Shown piece after piece: positions 45,911-54,912 of a DNA stretch of 64,000 nt. Position 1 is the first letter of the stretch. Every line of letters starts with the position of its first letter. The stretch comes from Nonomuraea sp. SYSU D8015 (GTDB lineage Bacteria; Actinomycetota; Actinomycetes; Streptosporangiales; Streptosporangiaceae). Under the pieces are notes generated by a model that saw nothing but the letters and a program-made list of their open reading frames with translations, was not told the DNA's origin and did no database searches. The stretch lies in assembly GCF_008065375.1 (NCBI RefSeq), contig NZ_VJYI01000007.1, forward strand, positions 401,592-465,591, written 5' to 3'. Both the position numbers and the translations under genes were made by a program.

Positions 45911-47187
45911 GCGTGGCTCCCGGCCGGCAGTGTGGGAATGCAGGCCGAGATCCCGGTGCCGGCGCCGGGCTCGGACTCGATCTGCAAAGTGCCGGACAGT
46001 CCTTCGACGCGCTGACGCATGATGGTCAGGCCGAATCCGCCGCCGCGGGACGGCGGCCGTGACCCGCCGTTTGTGGCGGTGCCGGCTTCGACACCTGCCG
46101 GATCAAAGCCCTTGCCGTCGTCACGCACGTCCAACGCGACCTCGTGCTCCAGGTAGGACAGTGTCACCCCGACCCTGGTCGCGTGCGCGTGCTTGGCCAC
46201 GTTGGCCAACGCCTCCTGTGCCGTGCGCAGCAGCGCGAACTCGGCCTCGGGTGTCATCGGCCGCACCGTGCCGGTCGTCGTGACGTGAACGGCGAGCCCG
46301 TGCAGCTTCGACCACTTGTCGGCGACGTCGGCAAGTGCGTCGCTCAGGCGCGCGGTCCGCAGCGGCTCGGGCCGGAGCGCGTCGACCGAGCGCCGTGCCT
46401 CGGCCAGGCTCTCCCTCGCCAGGCTCTTGACGGCGTCGAAGGGCCGGCGCCACGGCGCCGGAACCTCGTGCATCTGCTCGGCCGCCTGGAGTTGCGCGAT
46501 GATGCCGGTCAGCCCCTGCGCCAGGGTGTCATGGATCTCGCGGGCCATCCGCTGGCGCTCGTCGAGCACGCCCGCCTCCCTGGCCTGGGCGAGCAGCTGG
46601 GCATGCAGGCCGGCGTTCTCGGCGAGCGACGCCTCCAGCAGCCGGTTCGTCCGGCTCAGCTCTTCGAGGGTCTGCTCGCGCCGCTCCTCCTCCTGCTCGG
46701 CGAGCCGCAGGACCCAGGCGCAGCCGCACATCAGGGCGATGTTGAAGGCGACGATGATCCCGTACATTGTCAGGCCGAGCGCGTCCGTCTTGGGAACGCC
46801 GGATGCCTGCGCCGTACCGGCCAGGACGGCCGCGGCGGCCACGCCCAGCAGCCGCCACGGCCAGCGCAGGACCGTGAAGGAGTAGATGTAGGCGGCAGGG
46901 GTGAAGAGCCCGAAAACGGGGTGTCGGACCACCAGGACCGCGGTGATCACGAGCAGCCCCGCGACGAACACCCCCATGATCCGTGGCCGGTCCCACCAGC
47001 CGGGACGCAGGGTGAACATGCCGAGCATCCACGCGGCCGCCAGCCCGCACAGGCCGAGGTCGATGAGCAGGGCGCCGCCCGCCCAGTCCTCGACGATCAT
47101 CAGGATCGCGACGAGGAGCGTCAGCAGCGCGTACGGCACCACGTTGACCAGAAGGAACGGCGGCTGTTGCGAAATCTTCCTGCTCAA
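45907..47187 (-). CDS. NarL-type sensor histidine kinase
   Basis: A 426-residue kinase. Five or six hydrophobic helices cover ~12-150 (sensing part, short loops), then a coiled coil (EEERREQTLEELSRTNRLLE), HisKA_3 with phospho-accepting His219 in MAREIHDTLAQGL, and HATPase_c with ALANVAKHAHA, VRDDGKGFDP and GFGLTIMRQRVE. The topology and lack of an extracellular domain suggest it senses something in the membrane, perhaps the substrate of the exporter encoded just upstream. Confidence 0.93.
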   Translation of the reverse strand: MSRKISQQPPFLLVNVVPYALLTLLVAILMIVEDWAGGALLIDLGLCGLAAAWMLGMFTLRPGWWDRPRIMGVFVAGLLVITAVLVVRHPVFGLFTPAAYIYSFTVLRWPWRLLGVAAAAVLAGTAQASGVPKTDALGLTMYGIIVAFNIALMCGCAWVLRLAEQEEERREQTLEELSRTNRLLEASLAENAGLHAQLLAQAREAGVLDERQRMAREIHDTLAQGLTGIIAQLQAAEQMHEVPAPWRRPFDAVKSLARESLAEARRSVDALRPEPLRTARLSDALADVADKWSKLHGLAVHVTTTGTVRPMTPEAEFALLRTAQEALANVAKHAHATRVGVTLSYLEHEVALDVRDDGKGFDPAGVEAGTATNGGSRPPSRGGGFGLTIMRQRVEGLSGTLQIESEPGAGTGISACIPTLPAGSHA

Positions 47188-47236
47188 GACTTCCCTCTCC
47201 CCGCGGGATTCTGTTCCCAGCCTCTATTCTCAGCGT

Positions 47237-48022
47237 CTATTCCCAGCGGAACCAGCGGACCGCGACGAACGCGCACACCACCGCATAGGCCGCCAGGGTC
47301 AACAGCGGCACGGCGGACGGAAAGTGACCCAGGAACGCGTCCTGGAACGCCCTCATGCCCGCGCCGAGCGGGGTGTAGTGGGCGATGTTCCTCAGCAGCG
47401 GCGGCATCAGCGGGATCGGTATCCAGAGTCCGGCGAAGAACATCATCGGGAAGAACAGCACCGTGCCGATCGCCGTGGCCGGGCCACGCCCGGGCGCGAG
47501 CGCGGCGATCAGCAGGCCGATCGCGAGCAGCGCGGCCGCCGCGAGCAGCCAGGCGAGGGCGAAACCGAGAAGGTGCTTCGGAAGGTCGACGCCGAAGCCG
47601 AACCTGGCCGCCGCGAGGAACAGGACCATCGCGACGACCGCGATGGCGAAGTTGGCCACCAGCTGGGCGGCGAGCACGCGGGCCGGGCCGACCGGCGTGG
47701 TCCGCATGCGCCGCAGCACGCCGTTCTCCCGGTATCCCGCGAGCGTGGTCGGTAGGGAGCCCGTGGCCAGGACGGCCAGATTGAACAGGATCAGAACAGG
47801 GACGTAGAGGTCGAAGTACGTCAGGCCGCCGCCGGCCTCCACGGGCTGCCGCAGATCGGAGACGCTGCCGAGGATGATCAACAGGATCAGCGGGAAGCCG
47901 ATACCCCAGAGGGGGCCGACCTTGTCTCGGACGCACAACGTGCTCTCGGTCTTGATGAGCCGCCACGTTGCGGAACCTCGCGCGGCGGTGACGGGGGGTG
48001 CGGCGGTGCGCGGAACTGACAT
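47237..48022 (-). CDS. ABC-2 type exporter permease (DrrB-like)
   Basis: A 261-residue membrane protein with about six helices. Start ATG 48022 with AGAGAGGA before it; the longer open frame upstream is only the frame-shadow of the ATPase gene. Segments include GPLWGIGFPLILLIILGSV, VPVLILFNLAVLATGSLP and the ABC-2 signature PMMFFAGLWIPIPLMPPLLRNIAHYTPLG. It pairs with the ATPase encoded 26 bp upstream to export a lipophilic compound. Confidence 0.9.
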   Translation of the reverse strand: MSVPRTAAPPVTAARGSATWRLIKTESTLCVRDKVGPLWGIGFPLILLIILGSVSDLRQPVEAGGGLTYFDLYVPVLILFNLAVLATGSLPTTLAGYRENGVLRRMRTTPVGPARVLAAQLVANFAIAVVAMVLFLAAARFGFGVDLPKHLLGFALAWLLAAAALLAIGLLIAALAPGRGPATAIGTVLFFPMMFFAGLWIPIPLMPPLLRNIAHYTPLGAGMRAFQDAFLGHFPSAVPLLTLAAYAVVCAFVAVRWFRWE

Positions 48023-48048
48023 GGGTATGAGGTCCTCTCTGTGATTCG

Positions 48049-48969
48049 TTATCGGGGGCCGGGGTCGAGGCGCTTGCCGGTCAGCTGGACGAACGCGTCC
48101 TCCAGGCTGGCCTGCTCGACGCGCAGCTGCTCGGCCACGATCTGGTTGCGGGCCAGCACGGTGGTGACGGCGTTGAGCGCGTTGTCGTTGCCGTTGACGA
48201 TGACCAGCTCGCCCCGGCGGGTGACGCCGGAGACGTCGGGCAGGCTCGTCAGCAGGCGGTCGTCCATCGGCCTGGACGGGCGGAACTGGATCCGCTGCCC
48301 GATGCGCGCCCGTTCGGTCAGACCGGTCGGGGTGTCCACCATGACGACGCGGCCGGCGTCGATCAGCGCGAGCCGGTCGCACAGCCGCTCGGCCTCCTCC
48401 ATGAAGTGGGTCACCAGCACGATCGTCACCCCGTGAGAGCGCACGCTCTCGATCAGGTCCCAGGTGTCGCGCCGGGCCTGCGGGTCGAGACCGGTGGTGA
48501 GTTCGTCGAGGATCGCCACCCGGGGGCTGCCGATGAGCGCCAGCGCGATCGACAGCCGTTGTTTCTGGCCGCCGGACAGCTTGGCGTACCTGGTCCTCGC
48601 CTTGTCCGCCAGGCCGAGGCCCTCCAGCAGCGCGCGCCAGTCGGCGGGCTCGGGGTAGAAGGAGCTGTAGAGCTCCAGGGCCTCGGCGACCTGTAGCCGC
48701 TCGGGGAGGTGGCCGGCCTGCAACTGGACGCCGAGCCGCCGGGTCAGCTCGGCGCGCTCCCGGAGGGGGTCGAGCCCGAGCACCTTGATCTCACCGCGAT
48801 CCGGCATGCGGAGGCCCTCGATGCACTCCACGGTCGTCGTCTTGCCGGCGCCGTTCGGGCCGAGGATGCCAAAGATCTCACCCTCCTGGACGGTGAGGGA
48901 GACATCGTCGACCGCGATCTTGTCGTCATAGCGCTTATGGAGGTTGCGTACCTCGATCACTGGTGGCAT
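48049..48969 (-). CDS. ABC exporter ATPase (DrrA-like)
   Basis: A 306-residue ATPase. Walker A is GPNGAGKTTT, the signature LSGGQKQRLSIA, Walker B VAILDELTTGLDP and the switch His in VTHFMEEAE. The C-terminal extension (~220-306) is usual for DrrA-type exporters. Start at ATG 48969 fits AAAGGA eight bases upstream better than ATG 48996. It leads a four-gene unit: ATPase, permease, sensor kinase, response regulator. Confidence 0.94.
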   Translation of the reverse strand: MPPVIEVRNLHKRYDDKIAVDDVSLTVQEGEIFGILGPNGAGKTTTVECIEGLRMPDRGEIKVLGLDPLRERAELTRRLGVQLQAGHLPERLQVAEALELYSSFYPEPADWRALLEGLGLADKARTRYAKLSGGQKQRLSIALALIGSPRVAILDELTTGLDPQARRDTWDLIESVRSHGVTIVLVTHFMEEAERLCDRLALIDAGRVVMVDTPTGLTERARIGQRIQFRPSRPMDDRLLTSLPDVSGVTRRGELVIVNGNDNALNAVTTVLARNQIVAEQLRVEQASLEDAFVQLTGKRLDPGPR

Positions 48970-49244
48970 GCGCGCGTCCTTTCGGGCTCGGCCCATCCGT
49001 TATCGGCGCATTCAGCCTGCTACGACCAGCACTTCTTCCAACACCGACCAGTAGACGGGACCTGGCTGCCGGACGGTGGAGGCGTCGACTCAACCGATCG
49101 GTGGATCGCCACCCGGACGGGGCACATGGGAGAGTGGCAGGACCGGTCGCTCCGCGGATGCAATCGCACCTCGAAACACACGTCGGCGTTCACCAGCGTG
49201 GAGCACGCCGTGTGGTGCCGCGGCGGGTCTGTCACGCGGCGCCG

Positions 49245-50125
49245 CATCGGTTTCGCCGTCAGGACGGCGGCATCGGCTGCGGACGGCGCCACGGGCGCGC
49301 CCGGCAGCCGGGTCCCGGCGGGTAACAGCCCCAAGGAGTTCGCCGTACTGGAGCTGCTGCCGGCCGCTGACGGCGCGGTGGTCTCCGCCGAGCAGCTGCT
49401 GGAGCGCGGCTGGGACGAGTTCGCCGACCCGTTCACCCACACCGTGAAGGTGACGATCAGCCGGCTGCGCCGCAAGCTCGGCGACCTGGTCGCGCTCATC
49501 TACTTCCTGGTCGAGCACTCGCCCTTCCCGGCGCCGCCGGCCGCCCCCGTGCCGCCGGGCGGGCTCGACCCGCCCGTCCAGGCGCCCCCGATCGACCAGA
49601 CCGAGAGCCTGCGCCGGCTGCTGGTCAACTCCCTGATCGCGCCGGCCGCCGTGGCGTTCGCGACGATACTGCTCGGCTGGGTCATGGCCGGGTGGGTGCT
49701 CCGGCCGCTGGGCGAGATGACGGCCACCGTCAGGCGCATCACGGCCGATCGGCTCGATCGGCGGCTGGCCGCCTCGGGGCCGGACGACGAGCTGAAGGGG
49801 CTGGCCGACTGCGGTACAACGTTCCTGATGGGTGGATCGCGGTGGAGACGGCCGTGCGGCCGGGCGGCCCCACCCTCCGCGTCGCCAACAGCGGTCCGGT
49901 GATCCCGCCCGACCGGGTTCCCAGGCTCATGCAACCCTTCCAGCGCCTGAAACCGGCAGGAAGGCCGTCGGCGACGGACTGGGACTGGGCCTGTCGATCG
50001 TGGCCTCCATCGTCGAGGCCCACCACGGCACAGTGGAAGCCCGGCCGCTCCCGGACGGCGGGCTCGAAGTGACCGTCACTCTGGATCATCAAATCCCGGG
50101 CGGCACCACCGCTCAGAGCAGCTGA
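49245..50125 (+). pseudogene. Decayed, fused OmpR regulator / sensor kinase remnant
   Basis: In one frame a winged-helix effector domain (SPKEFAVLELLPAADGAVVS...VKVTISRLRRKLGD, from ~49327) runs straight into the membrane and HAMP part of a histidine kinase (YFLVEHSPFPAPP, then SLIAPAAVAFATILLGWVMAGW, RPLGEMTATVRRIT). The receiver domain and the His-box are missing. Kinase catalytic pieces then appear in two other frames: GGPTLRVANSGPVIPPDR..LMQPFQRL (~49860-49960) and GDGLGLGLSIVASIVEAHHG (~49970 on). So at least one large internal deletion and two frame changes have destroyed a former two-component pair. No product is expected. Confidence 0.8.
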
Positions 50126-50147
50126 TCGGCCCACTGCGGTCCGCGGT

Positions 50148-51026
50148 CTACCCCATGCCGGTCGCGGTGTGGAGCGGGGGGTGCTGCTCCCAATCGATGG
50201 CGACCTTCTGGGAGTCCTCCGGGGCGATCTTGGCGGGGAGCACGGTGCCCGGGAGGACTCGGGCCAAGTGCTGCGGCGGGACCCGGTGGGCCAGGCGCAC
50301 CTCGTACGGGCCCTGGGGGCCGGTCACGCGCAGGACGAAGCCCACGATGGGGTCGCCGTTGTCGGCGGTCATCCCGTCCGTCGAGAACGTGCCGAGGACG
50401 GTGGCCGTGGCGGGCACACCCCGGGCGAGGATGTCGGCGGCCGACACCCGCTGTCCGGCCGACGGGGACGCGTACCCGGCGGCGTACCGCCAGTCGACGG
50501 CGAGGCGGCTGGGGTTGGCCGGGTCGAGGCGGACGGGCACGTGGGCGCCGGGGAGGATGGCGCCGACGAGGAGGCGCGGCATCGTCTCGCGGTGGGCGAC
50601 CCGGTACACCTCCCCGTCCTCGCGCCGGACCTCCAGCTCGAACCCGACCACGGGGAGGTCGTTGACCGTCACACCGGTGTCGCGCATGGAGAGGATGACG
50701 GCGCTCGCCGGCACGCCGCTGACCAGGAGGTCCTGGTTGCCGCCGGCCAGATCGTTGATCATCCCGAAAAGGCCGCCGCCCTTTCCGCCGGGCTGCGTGG
50801 CCCCGTTGAAATCCGACATGAACGTGCTCATCGAACGGTTGATCTGCCCCAGCACGAGCAGGAAGACGCCGGGGATCATCAGCGTGGTCCCGACGGTGAG
50901 CGCTGTGGTGGACCACCCCGGTATCGGCCATATCGTCACCATCCCGGCGACCCCGGCCCCGAGCGTCAGCAGGCCCGTCACCGTCACGACCACTCCCACC
51001 GGGAGCAGTTTCCCCGTTCGCTTCAT
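50148..51026 (-). CDS. Membrane protein with duplicated DUF3592-like domain
   Basis: A 292-residue protein: two helices (~8-30 LLPVGVVVTVTGLLTLGAG and ~40-62), a polar linker with GGKGGGLFG, then two related ~70-residue units. Unit 1 has VPASAVILSMRDTGVTVNDL, VGFELEVR; unit 2 has VPATATVLGTFSTDG, VGFVLRVT; both go on to RVAHRETMP / RLAHRVPPQ and a P-G-x-x-(V/L)P step. This matches the SHOCT/DUF3592-like envelope proteins of actinomycetes. Function unknown. Confidence 0.65.
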   Translation of the reverse strand: MKRTGKLLPVGVVVTVTGLLTLGAGVAGMVTIWPIPGWSTTALTVGTTLMIPGVFLLVLGQINRSMSTFMSDFNGATQPGGKGGGLFGMINDLAGGNQDLLVSGVPASAVILSMRDTGVTVNDLPVVGFELEVRREDGEVYRVAHRETMPRLLVGAILPGAHVPVRLDPANPSRLAVDWRYAAGYASPSAGQRVSAADILARGVPATATVLGTFSTDGMTADNGDPIVGFVLRVTGPQGPYEVRLAHRVPPQHLARVLPGTVLPAKIAPEDSQKVAIDWEQHPPLHTATGMG

Positions 51027-51134
51027 CTTCGTGTTCCTCGCTCCTCGATCGTCTCCTGCGCCGACAGGTAACGCGGGAGCGCTTGCGTGGCGATTGCACG
51101 CCGATTACCCGCGCCTGCCGCCCGCTTGCGGGGC

Positions 51135-51896
51135 ATGCAGGGAACCATGCGGCTGTTCCAGGACGATCCGATATCCCGCCCGCTGACCTATCCCGGCCGG
51201 ATCCCCGCCACGTCCGGCGTCCTGTTCGACGACACGTACATCCCGCTGCGCCCCGTCGACGACAGCCCTCCGGAGGAGTGGGAGGCGGCGGGGGAGAGGC
51301 TCGGCGCCCTCCTGTCCCGCGGCGGTTTCCCGCCCCTGGACGAGCGCCACCCGGTCGTCGCGGTGGGCTCCAACGCCGCGCCCAGCCAGCTCCTCAGGAA
51401 ATTCCTCGACCACGCGGTACGCCCGCTCGTCCCCATGACGCTCGCCGACGCCCCGGGCGTCGCGCCCGGCGTGTCCGCCCATGTGAGCAGATGGGGGTAC
51501 GTGCCCGCCGCCCCGATCGAAACGCCCGGCGAGTCCTCCAGGCTGTTCGTGCTCTGGCTGGACGAGGAGCAGCTCGCCGCCCTGGACCTCACCGAGCCGA
51601 ACTACGAGCGCCGCCCGCTCCGTCACCCGATCACCCTGGAGTCGGGCGCCGGCCACCCGCCCCCCTCCGCGTACACGGGAAGGCATGGCTGCCTGGCCGG
51701 CCCCGACGGCCGGCCGCGCCGCCTCGCGTCCCAGAGAACCCTGATCCAGGACCTCCTCGACGGATCCGCCGAGTTACGCCACATCTGCGGCGACACCCCT
51801 GACGACTTCGTCGCCAACGTACGGGACGAGAGCGTCCGCGAGGCCGTCTACAGGATCCTTCAAGATAAGGTCAGGGCTCGTGACCCAAGCGACTGA
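51135..51896 (+). CDS. GGCT-fold-like hypothetical protein
   Basis: About 253 residues from ATG 51135 (ATG 51147 is also possible). The segment HPVVAVGSNAAPSQLLRKFLDH recalls the YGSN loop of the gamma-glutamylcyclotransferase fold, and WLDEEQLAALDLTEPNY..R the later conserved helix and the (E/D)xYxRR turn. No strict family match can be claimed. The end of the gene overlaps the DinB gene by 17 bp, so both are translated from one mRNA. Confidence 0.6.
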   Translation: MQGTMRLFQDDPISRPLTYPGRIPATSGVLFDDTYIPLRPVDDSPPEEWEAAGERLGALLSRGGFPPLDERHPVVAVGSNAAPSQLLRKFLDHAVRPLVPMTLADAPGVAPGVSAHVSRWGYVPAAPIETPGESSRLFVLWLDEEQLAALDLTEPNYERRPLRHPITLESGAGHPPPSAYTGRHGCLAGPDGRPRRLASQRTLIQDLLDGSAELRHICGDTPDDFVANVRDESVREAVYRILQDKVRARDPSD

Positions 51897-52389
51897 CAGC
51901 CGCACCCCGCCCCCGATGGCCGGCGACGAGCGGACGATGCTCAACAACTGGCTCGAATGGCACCGCGCCACCCTCGCCGTCAAATGCGCCGGCCTCTCGG
52001 ACGACCAGCTGCGCATGCGCTCCGCGCCGCCCTCCACCCTGTCCCTGCTCGGCCTGGTCAGGCACATGGCGCACGTCGAACGCGCCTGGTTCCGCAGGGT
52101 GCTGAACGGCGAGGCCGTCCCCAGGCTGTGGGACAAGGACCGCGACATCGACGCCGACTTCAACGACGTCGACACGGCCTCGGTCGAGGAGGCGTTCGCG
52201 ACGTGGCAGGAGGAGATCGAGCTCGCCCGCGCCATCTCGGCGGCCAAGCCGCTCGACGCCGTCGGCGACCGCAACGGCCAGGACTGCACGCACCGCTGGA
52301 TCCTCGTCCACATGATCGAGGAGTACGCCCGCCACAACGGCCACGCGGACCTCCTGCGCGAGCGCATCGACGGCGTCACCGGCGATTGA
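51880..52389 (+). CDS. DinB family protein (DUF664)
   Basis: A 169-residue four-helix-bundle protein starting with GTG. The metal-ligand His residues are at LVRHMAHVERAWFRRVL and RWILVHMIEEYARHNGHADLLRE, the standard DinB triad. In actinobacteria DinB-like proteins often work as mycothiol-dependent transferases (for example maleylpyruvate isomerase), so thiol transfer is a reasonable but unproven idea. Confidence 0.88.
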   Translation: MTQATDSRTPPPMAGDERTMLNNWLEWHRATLAVKCAGLSDDQLRMRSAPPSTLSLLGLVRHMAHVERAWFRRVLNGEAVPRLWDKDRDIDADFNDVDTASVEEAFATWQEEIELARAISAAKPLDAVGDRNGQDCTHRWILVHMIEEYARHNGHADLLRERIDGVTGD

Positions 52390-52397
52390 CGAGCCCC

Positions 52398-53372
52398 TCA
52401 GCCCGCCTGCCTGAAGACGACGGCGGTGCCGAGCGCCGCCCGGGCGGGCACGAACACCTCGCCCGCGGCGGTCCTGCCCACCGGCATCCCGCCGTCGCGC
52501 AGGAATCGCTCGGTCGCCGCGACGTCCCGCACCGCCACCACATAGGCCGCGAAGGCGGGCAAAGCAGCCGCGCCCTCTCCGCCTGACCTCGCCGTCTGCT
52601 CGCCCGGCAGCAGCCCGCCCAGTCCTGACGCGGCGACGAGCGTGACCTCGGCCCGGCCTTCGCCGAGCACGAACGTACGCACGGCCCCGTCCCGGCGCGC
52701 CGCGTGCCCCACGTAGAGCTCGTAACGCCGCTCTGCTTCGGCCAGCTCGTCGTCGGCCACGCACAGCACGCATCCGGTCAGCTCGACCGCGCCGTTGGGA
52801 TGATCGGCGGCTCCGTGCGGCGAGCCCGCGGCGTTCTCCGCCAGCCCGACCCGCCCCTCCGGCACGCGGCCGGGCCCGGACCCGTCGAACTCCAGGTACC
52901 GTACGGGCTCCATCACCAGCCCGTCCACCGTCTCCACCGGCCGCTGGGCGGCGTGCACCCCGCCGTGCCCGGCGCCGCCGGCCGCCAGCCGCTCGGCGGC
53001 CGCGTCGATGTCCGGCGAGTCGAACATCAGGATGTGCACGCCCTCGAAGCGCCGCAGGCAGGCGTCCAGGTTGGCCACGGTGCCGCGGACGGCCTCCTTC
53101 AACGCGGGGAGCCGGTCCTCCGGGACGTGCAGCGGGATCGGCCGCGCGTCGCCGGGAAGGCGTCCCGCCTCCGCGAGGGCGACCAGCTCGACGAAGCTCC
53201 CCGCGAGGTACGCGTGGGTGTTGGCCACCCCGAACGGCTCCGGCGGCTCGCCCAGCACCGGGTAGGCGGGCCCGGGCAGGGCGAACCCCATCCGCCGATA
53301 CCGCTCCAGCGCCTGCCCCATGTCGCGGACCACGTGCCCCACGTGGTGCAGCCCGCCGATGTCATGACCCAT
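52398..53372 (-). CDS. VOC family (glyoxalase-like) protein
   Basis: A 324-residue protein with paired VOC modules: LHHVGHVVRDMGQALERYRRMGF, then FGVANTHAYLAGSFVELVAL in the first half, and VLCVADDELAEAERRYELYVG, AYVVAVRDVAATERFLRDGG in the second. It belongs to the Glyoxalase_3-like proteins; metal-dependent lyase, isomerase or ring-opening chemistry is usual, substrate unknown. Start ATG 53372 has GGAGGCGGAG upstream and lies inside the end of the TetR gene (11-bp overlap), so both form one unit. Confidence 0.85.
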   Translation of the reverse strand: MGHDIGGLHHVGHVVRDMGQALERYRRMGFALPGPAYPVLGEPPEPFGVANTHAYLAGSFVELVALAEAGRLPGDARPIPLHVPEDRLPALKEAVRGTVANLDACLRRFEGVHILMFDSPDIDAAAERLAAGGAGHGGVHAAQRPVETVDGLVMEPVRYLEFDGSGPGRVPEGRVGLAENAAGSPHGAADHPNGAVELTGCVLCVADDELAEAERRYELYVGHAARRDGAVRTFVLGEGRAEVTLVAASGLGGLLPGEQTARSGGEGAAALPAFAAYVVAVRDVAATERFLRDGGMPVGRTAAGEVFVPARAALGTAVVFRQAG

Positions 53373-54057
53373 CTCCGCCTCCGTACGCCGCGTTGCTGAA
53401 GTCACGGGAGAGCCCCTCGAAGATCTCGATCCCCCGCTCGGCCGCCGGCTCGCAGTCCGGCAGCCGCTCGGGCTCGAAGGTCCTGCGCAGCGTGTCGGCC
53501 AGATGGTCCGCCTTCTCCTCCAGGCTCAGCGAGACCTCGGCGGGCAGCATCGGCTCGATGGCGAAGAACCCGAACACGATCGTCGGCAGCGGATAGTCCA
53601 GGTCCTCCGGCCGCAGCCCGGCCCGCAGCAGGCCGTGCCGGGCCAGCACGCCGAGATATTCGCGCGAGGCGAGCAGCTTGGCGCCCTCCAGCGGCTTCCT
53701 GGCCGGGCTGGAGAGGAACTTGTCGAGCGTCTCCGCGTCCCTGGTGAAGATCGCGCGCAGCACCGGCCGCCGCATCGCCTCCAGGAAGAAGCGGCGCATG
53801 TACCGATGCAGGGCGATCTCGCCGGGATCCGCCCGCATGGCCGTGACGACCGCCTCCAGCATCGCCACCGCCTCCCTGGCGCCGACCGCGAAGAACAACT
53901 GCTCCCGCGTGCGCCAGTGCAGGTAGATCGTGCCTTTGCCGACCCCGGCCCGCTTGGCGATGTCGTCGATCGTGACCCGCCGGTATCCCCAGCGCAGCAG
54001 CAGGTCCTTGGCCGCGTCGAGGATCCGGTCGGCCCGCCCGATCTGCTCGGTAGGCAT
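53362..54057 (-). CDS. TetR family regulator of the VOC gene
   Basis: A 231-residue regulator from ATG 54057 (AAGGAGGG before it). HTH: RILDAAKDLLLRWGYRRVTIDDIAKRAG and VGKGTIYLHWRTREQLFFAV (cut here for length). The C-terminal ligand domain (~60-231) is mostly helical and of unknown class. It overlaps the VOC gene and probably regulates it and itself through the inverted repeat just upstream. Confidence 0.9.
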   Translation of the reverse strand: MPTEQIGRADRILDAAKDLLLRWGYRRVTIDDIAKRAGVGKGTIYLHWRTREQLFFAVGAREAVAMLEAVVTAMRADPGEIALHRYMRRFFLEAMRRPVLRAIFTRDAETLDKFLSSPARKPLEGAKLLASREYLGVLARHGLLRAGLRPEDLDYPLPTIVFGFFAIEPMLPAEVSLSLEEKADHLADTLRRTFEPERLPDCEPAAERGIEIFEGLSRDFSNAAYGGGDGS

Positions 54058-54084
54058 GGCGCCCTCCTTGTGACTGATGACTGA

Positions 54085-54107
54085 TGACCAATCTAGCACT
54101 CTGGTCA
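54085..54107. promoter_or_regulatory. Operator candidate of the TetR-VOC unit
   Basis: TGACCA (54085-54090) and TGGTCA (54102-54107) are perfect inverted arms with 11 bases between. Next to it TGACTGA is repeated in tandem (54071 on). The element is ~30 bases ahead of the TetR start codon. Confidence 0.45.
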
Positions 54108-54198
54108 CGAACGAGGGCGTGACGAAGCGTATCCAGACGAAAGAATTCCGGCGCCGCAGGTTCAGGCGGTCAGGGACCGGTGCGGAGGGTTCGCCTGA

Positions 54199-54678
54199 TC
54201 AGGGCTCGGTGCGGAAGAGCGCCCAGACGGCCTTCCCGCCGCGCGCCAGGCGGTCCCAGCCCCAGCTCTGGCTGTAGGTCTCGACGATGTAAAGGCCACG
54301 CCCGTTCTCGGAGATGAAGTCGGGCTCCTTGGGCGTCGGCACCTCGTCGCTCGGGTCGGCCACCGCCAGCAGCACGTGCGGCGAGACCCGCATGAGCAGC
54401 AGCTCGATCTCCCGCCGCCCGGCCGCGTACATCGCGTACCTGACCGCGTTCGTCACCAGCTCCGACACCACGAGCGCGGCGTCGTCACTCAGGTCGTGCA
54501 ACCCCCAGCTCCGCAGCGTGGAGCGGGTCACGTCCCTGGCGGTCTTCACCGAGTCGGCCTGGAAGGGCAGGGGACACGCGGTCGTGTACGGCTTGCCGCC
54601 ACCCATCAGCAGGTGGTCGAAGCCGACTTCCCGGGTGATCTGCAGGCAATCGGCAGTGGCCAGAGGGTCCTCCACCAT
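54199..54678 (-). CDS. RsbW-like ATP-binding (anti-sigma type) protein
   Basis: A 159-residue HATPase_c_2 protein. The N-box is VVSELVTNAVRYA, the G1 box VADPSDEVP and the G2 region ENGRGLYIVETYS; a Trp-rich end (WGWDRLARGGKAVWA) is typical of the Streptomyces family members that sit beside XRE-DUF5753 regulators. It may bind a sigma factor or phosphorylate a partner. It is divergent from such a regulator, 234 bp away. Confidence 0.88.
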   Translation of the reverse strand: MVEDPLATADCLQITREVGFDHLLMGGGKPYTTACPLPFQADSVKTARDVTRSTLRSWGLHDLSDDAALVVSELVTNAVRYAMYAAGRREIELLLMRVSPHVLLAVADPSDEVPTPKEPDFISENGRGLYIVETYSQSWGWDRLARGGKAVWALFRTEP

Positions 54679-54707
54679 GCCGCCGATACCTCCCCGTTAA
54701 GCCTTGG

Positions 54708-54789
54708 TTAGTGCATGTATGGCCCAATATGCACTAAGCCATCATGAGTCACCGACGGGTGCGCCTGCAAGACCCAAATGCACGTGCAT
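54708..54789. promoter_or_regulatory. Cluster of TGCA-centred palindromes in a divergent promoter
   Basis: TTAGTGCAT (54708-54716) and ATGCACTAA (54729-54737) are perfect inverted arms 12 bases apart. ATGCACGTGCAT (54778-54789) is a perfect 12-bp palindrome with the same core, and TAGTGTGCAAT follows at 54793. The repeated half-site (A/T)GTGCAT suggests several binding sites for one regulator, most likely the XRE-DUF5753 protein encoded downstream. Confidence 0.6.
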
Positions 54790-54912
54790 CCGTAGTGTGC
54801 AATAGCAAGGAGCCTTTTGGGGCATAGATAAGCGAATCGGACACCAGGTTGAGACCTTGTCATAAGCGGCGATGTGGTGTCACTGTGTGTGCGGACCTTG
54901 ATAGGAGGCAAA

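Noticed and set aside
48023..48382. Longer form of the ABC-2 permease
   Set aside because: The extra residues are the frame-shadow of the ATPase gene; ATG 48022 has a good RBS.
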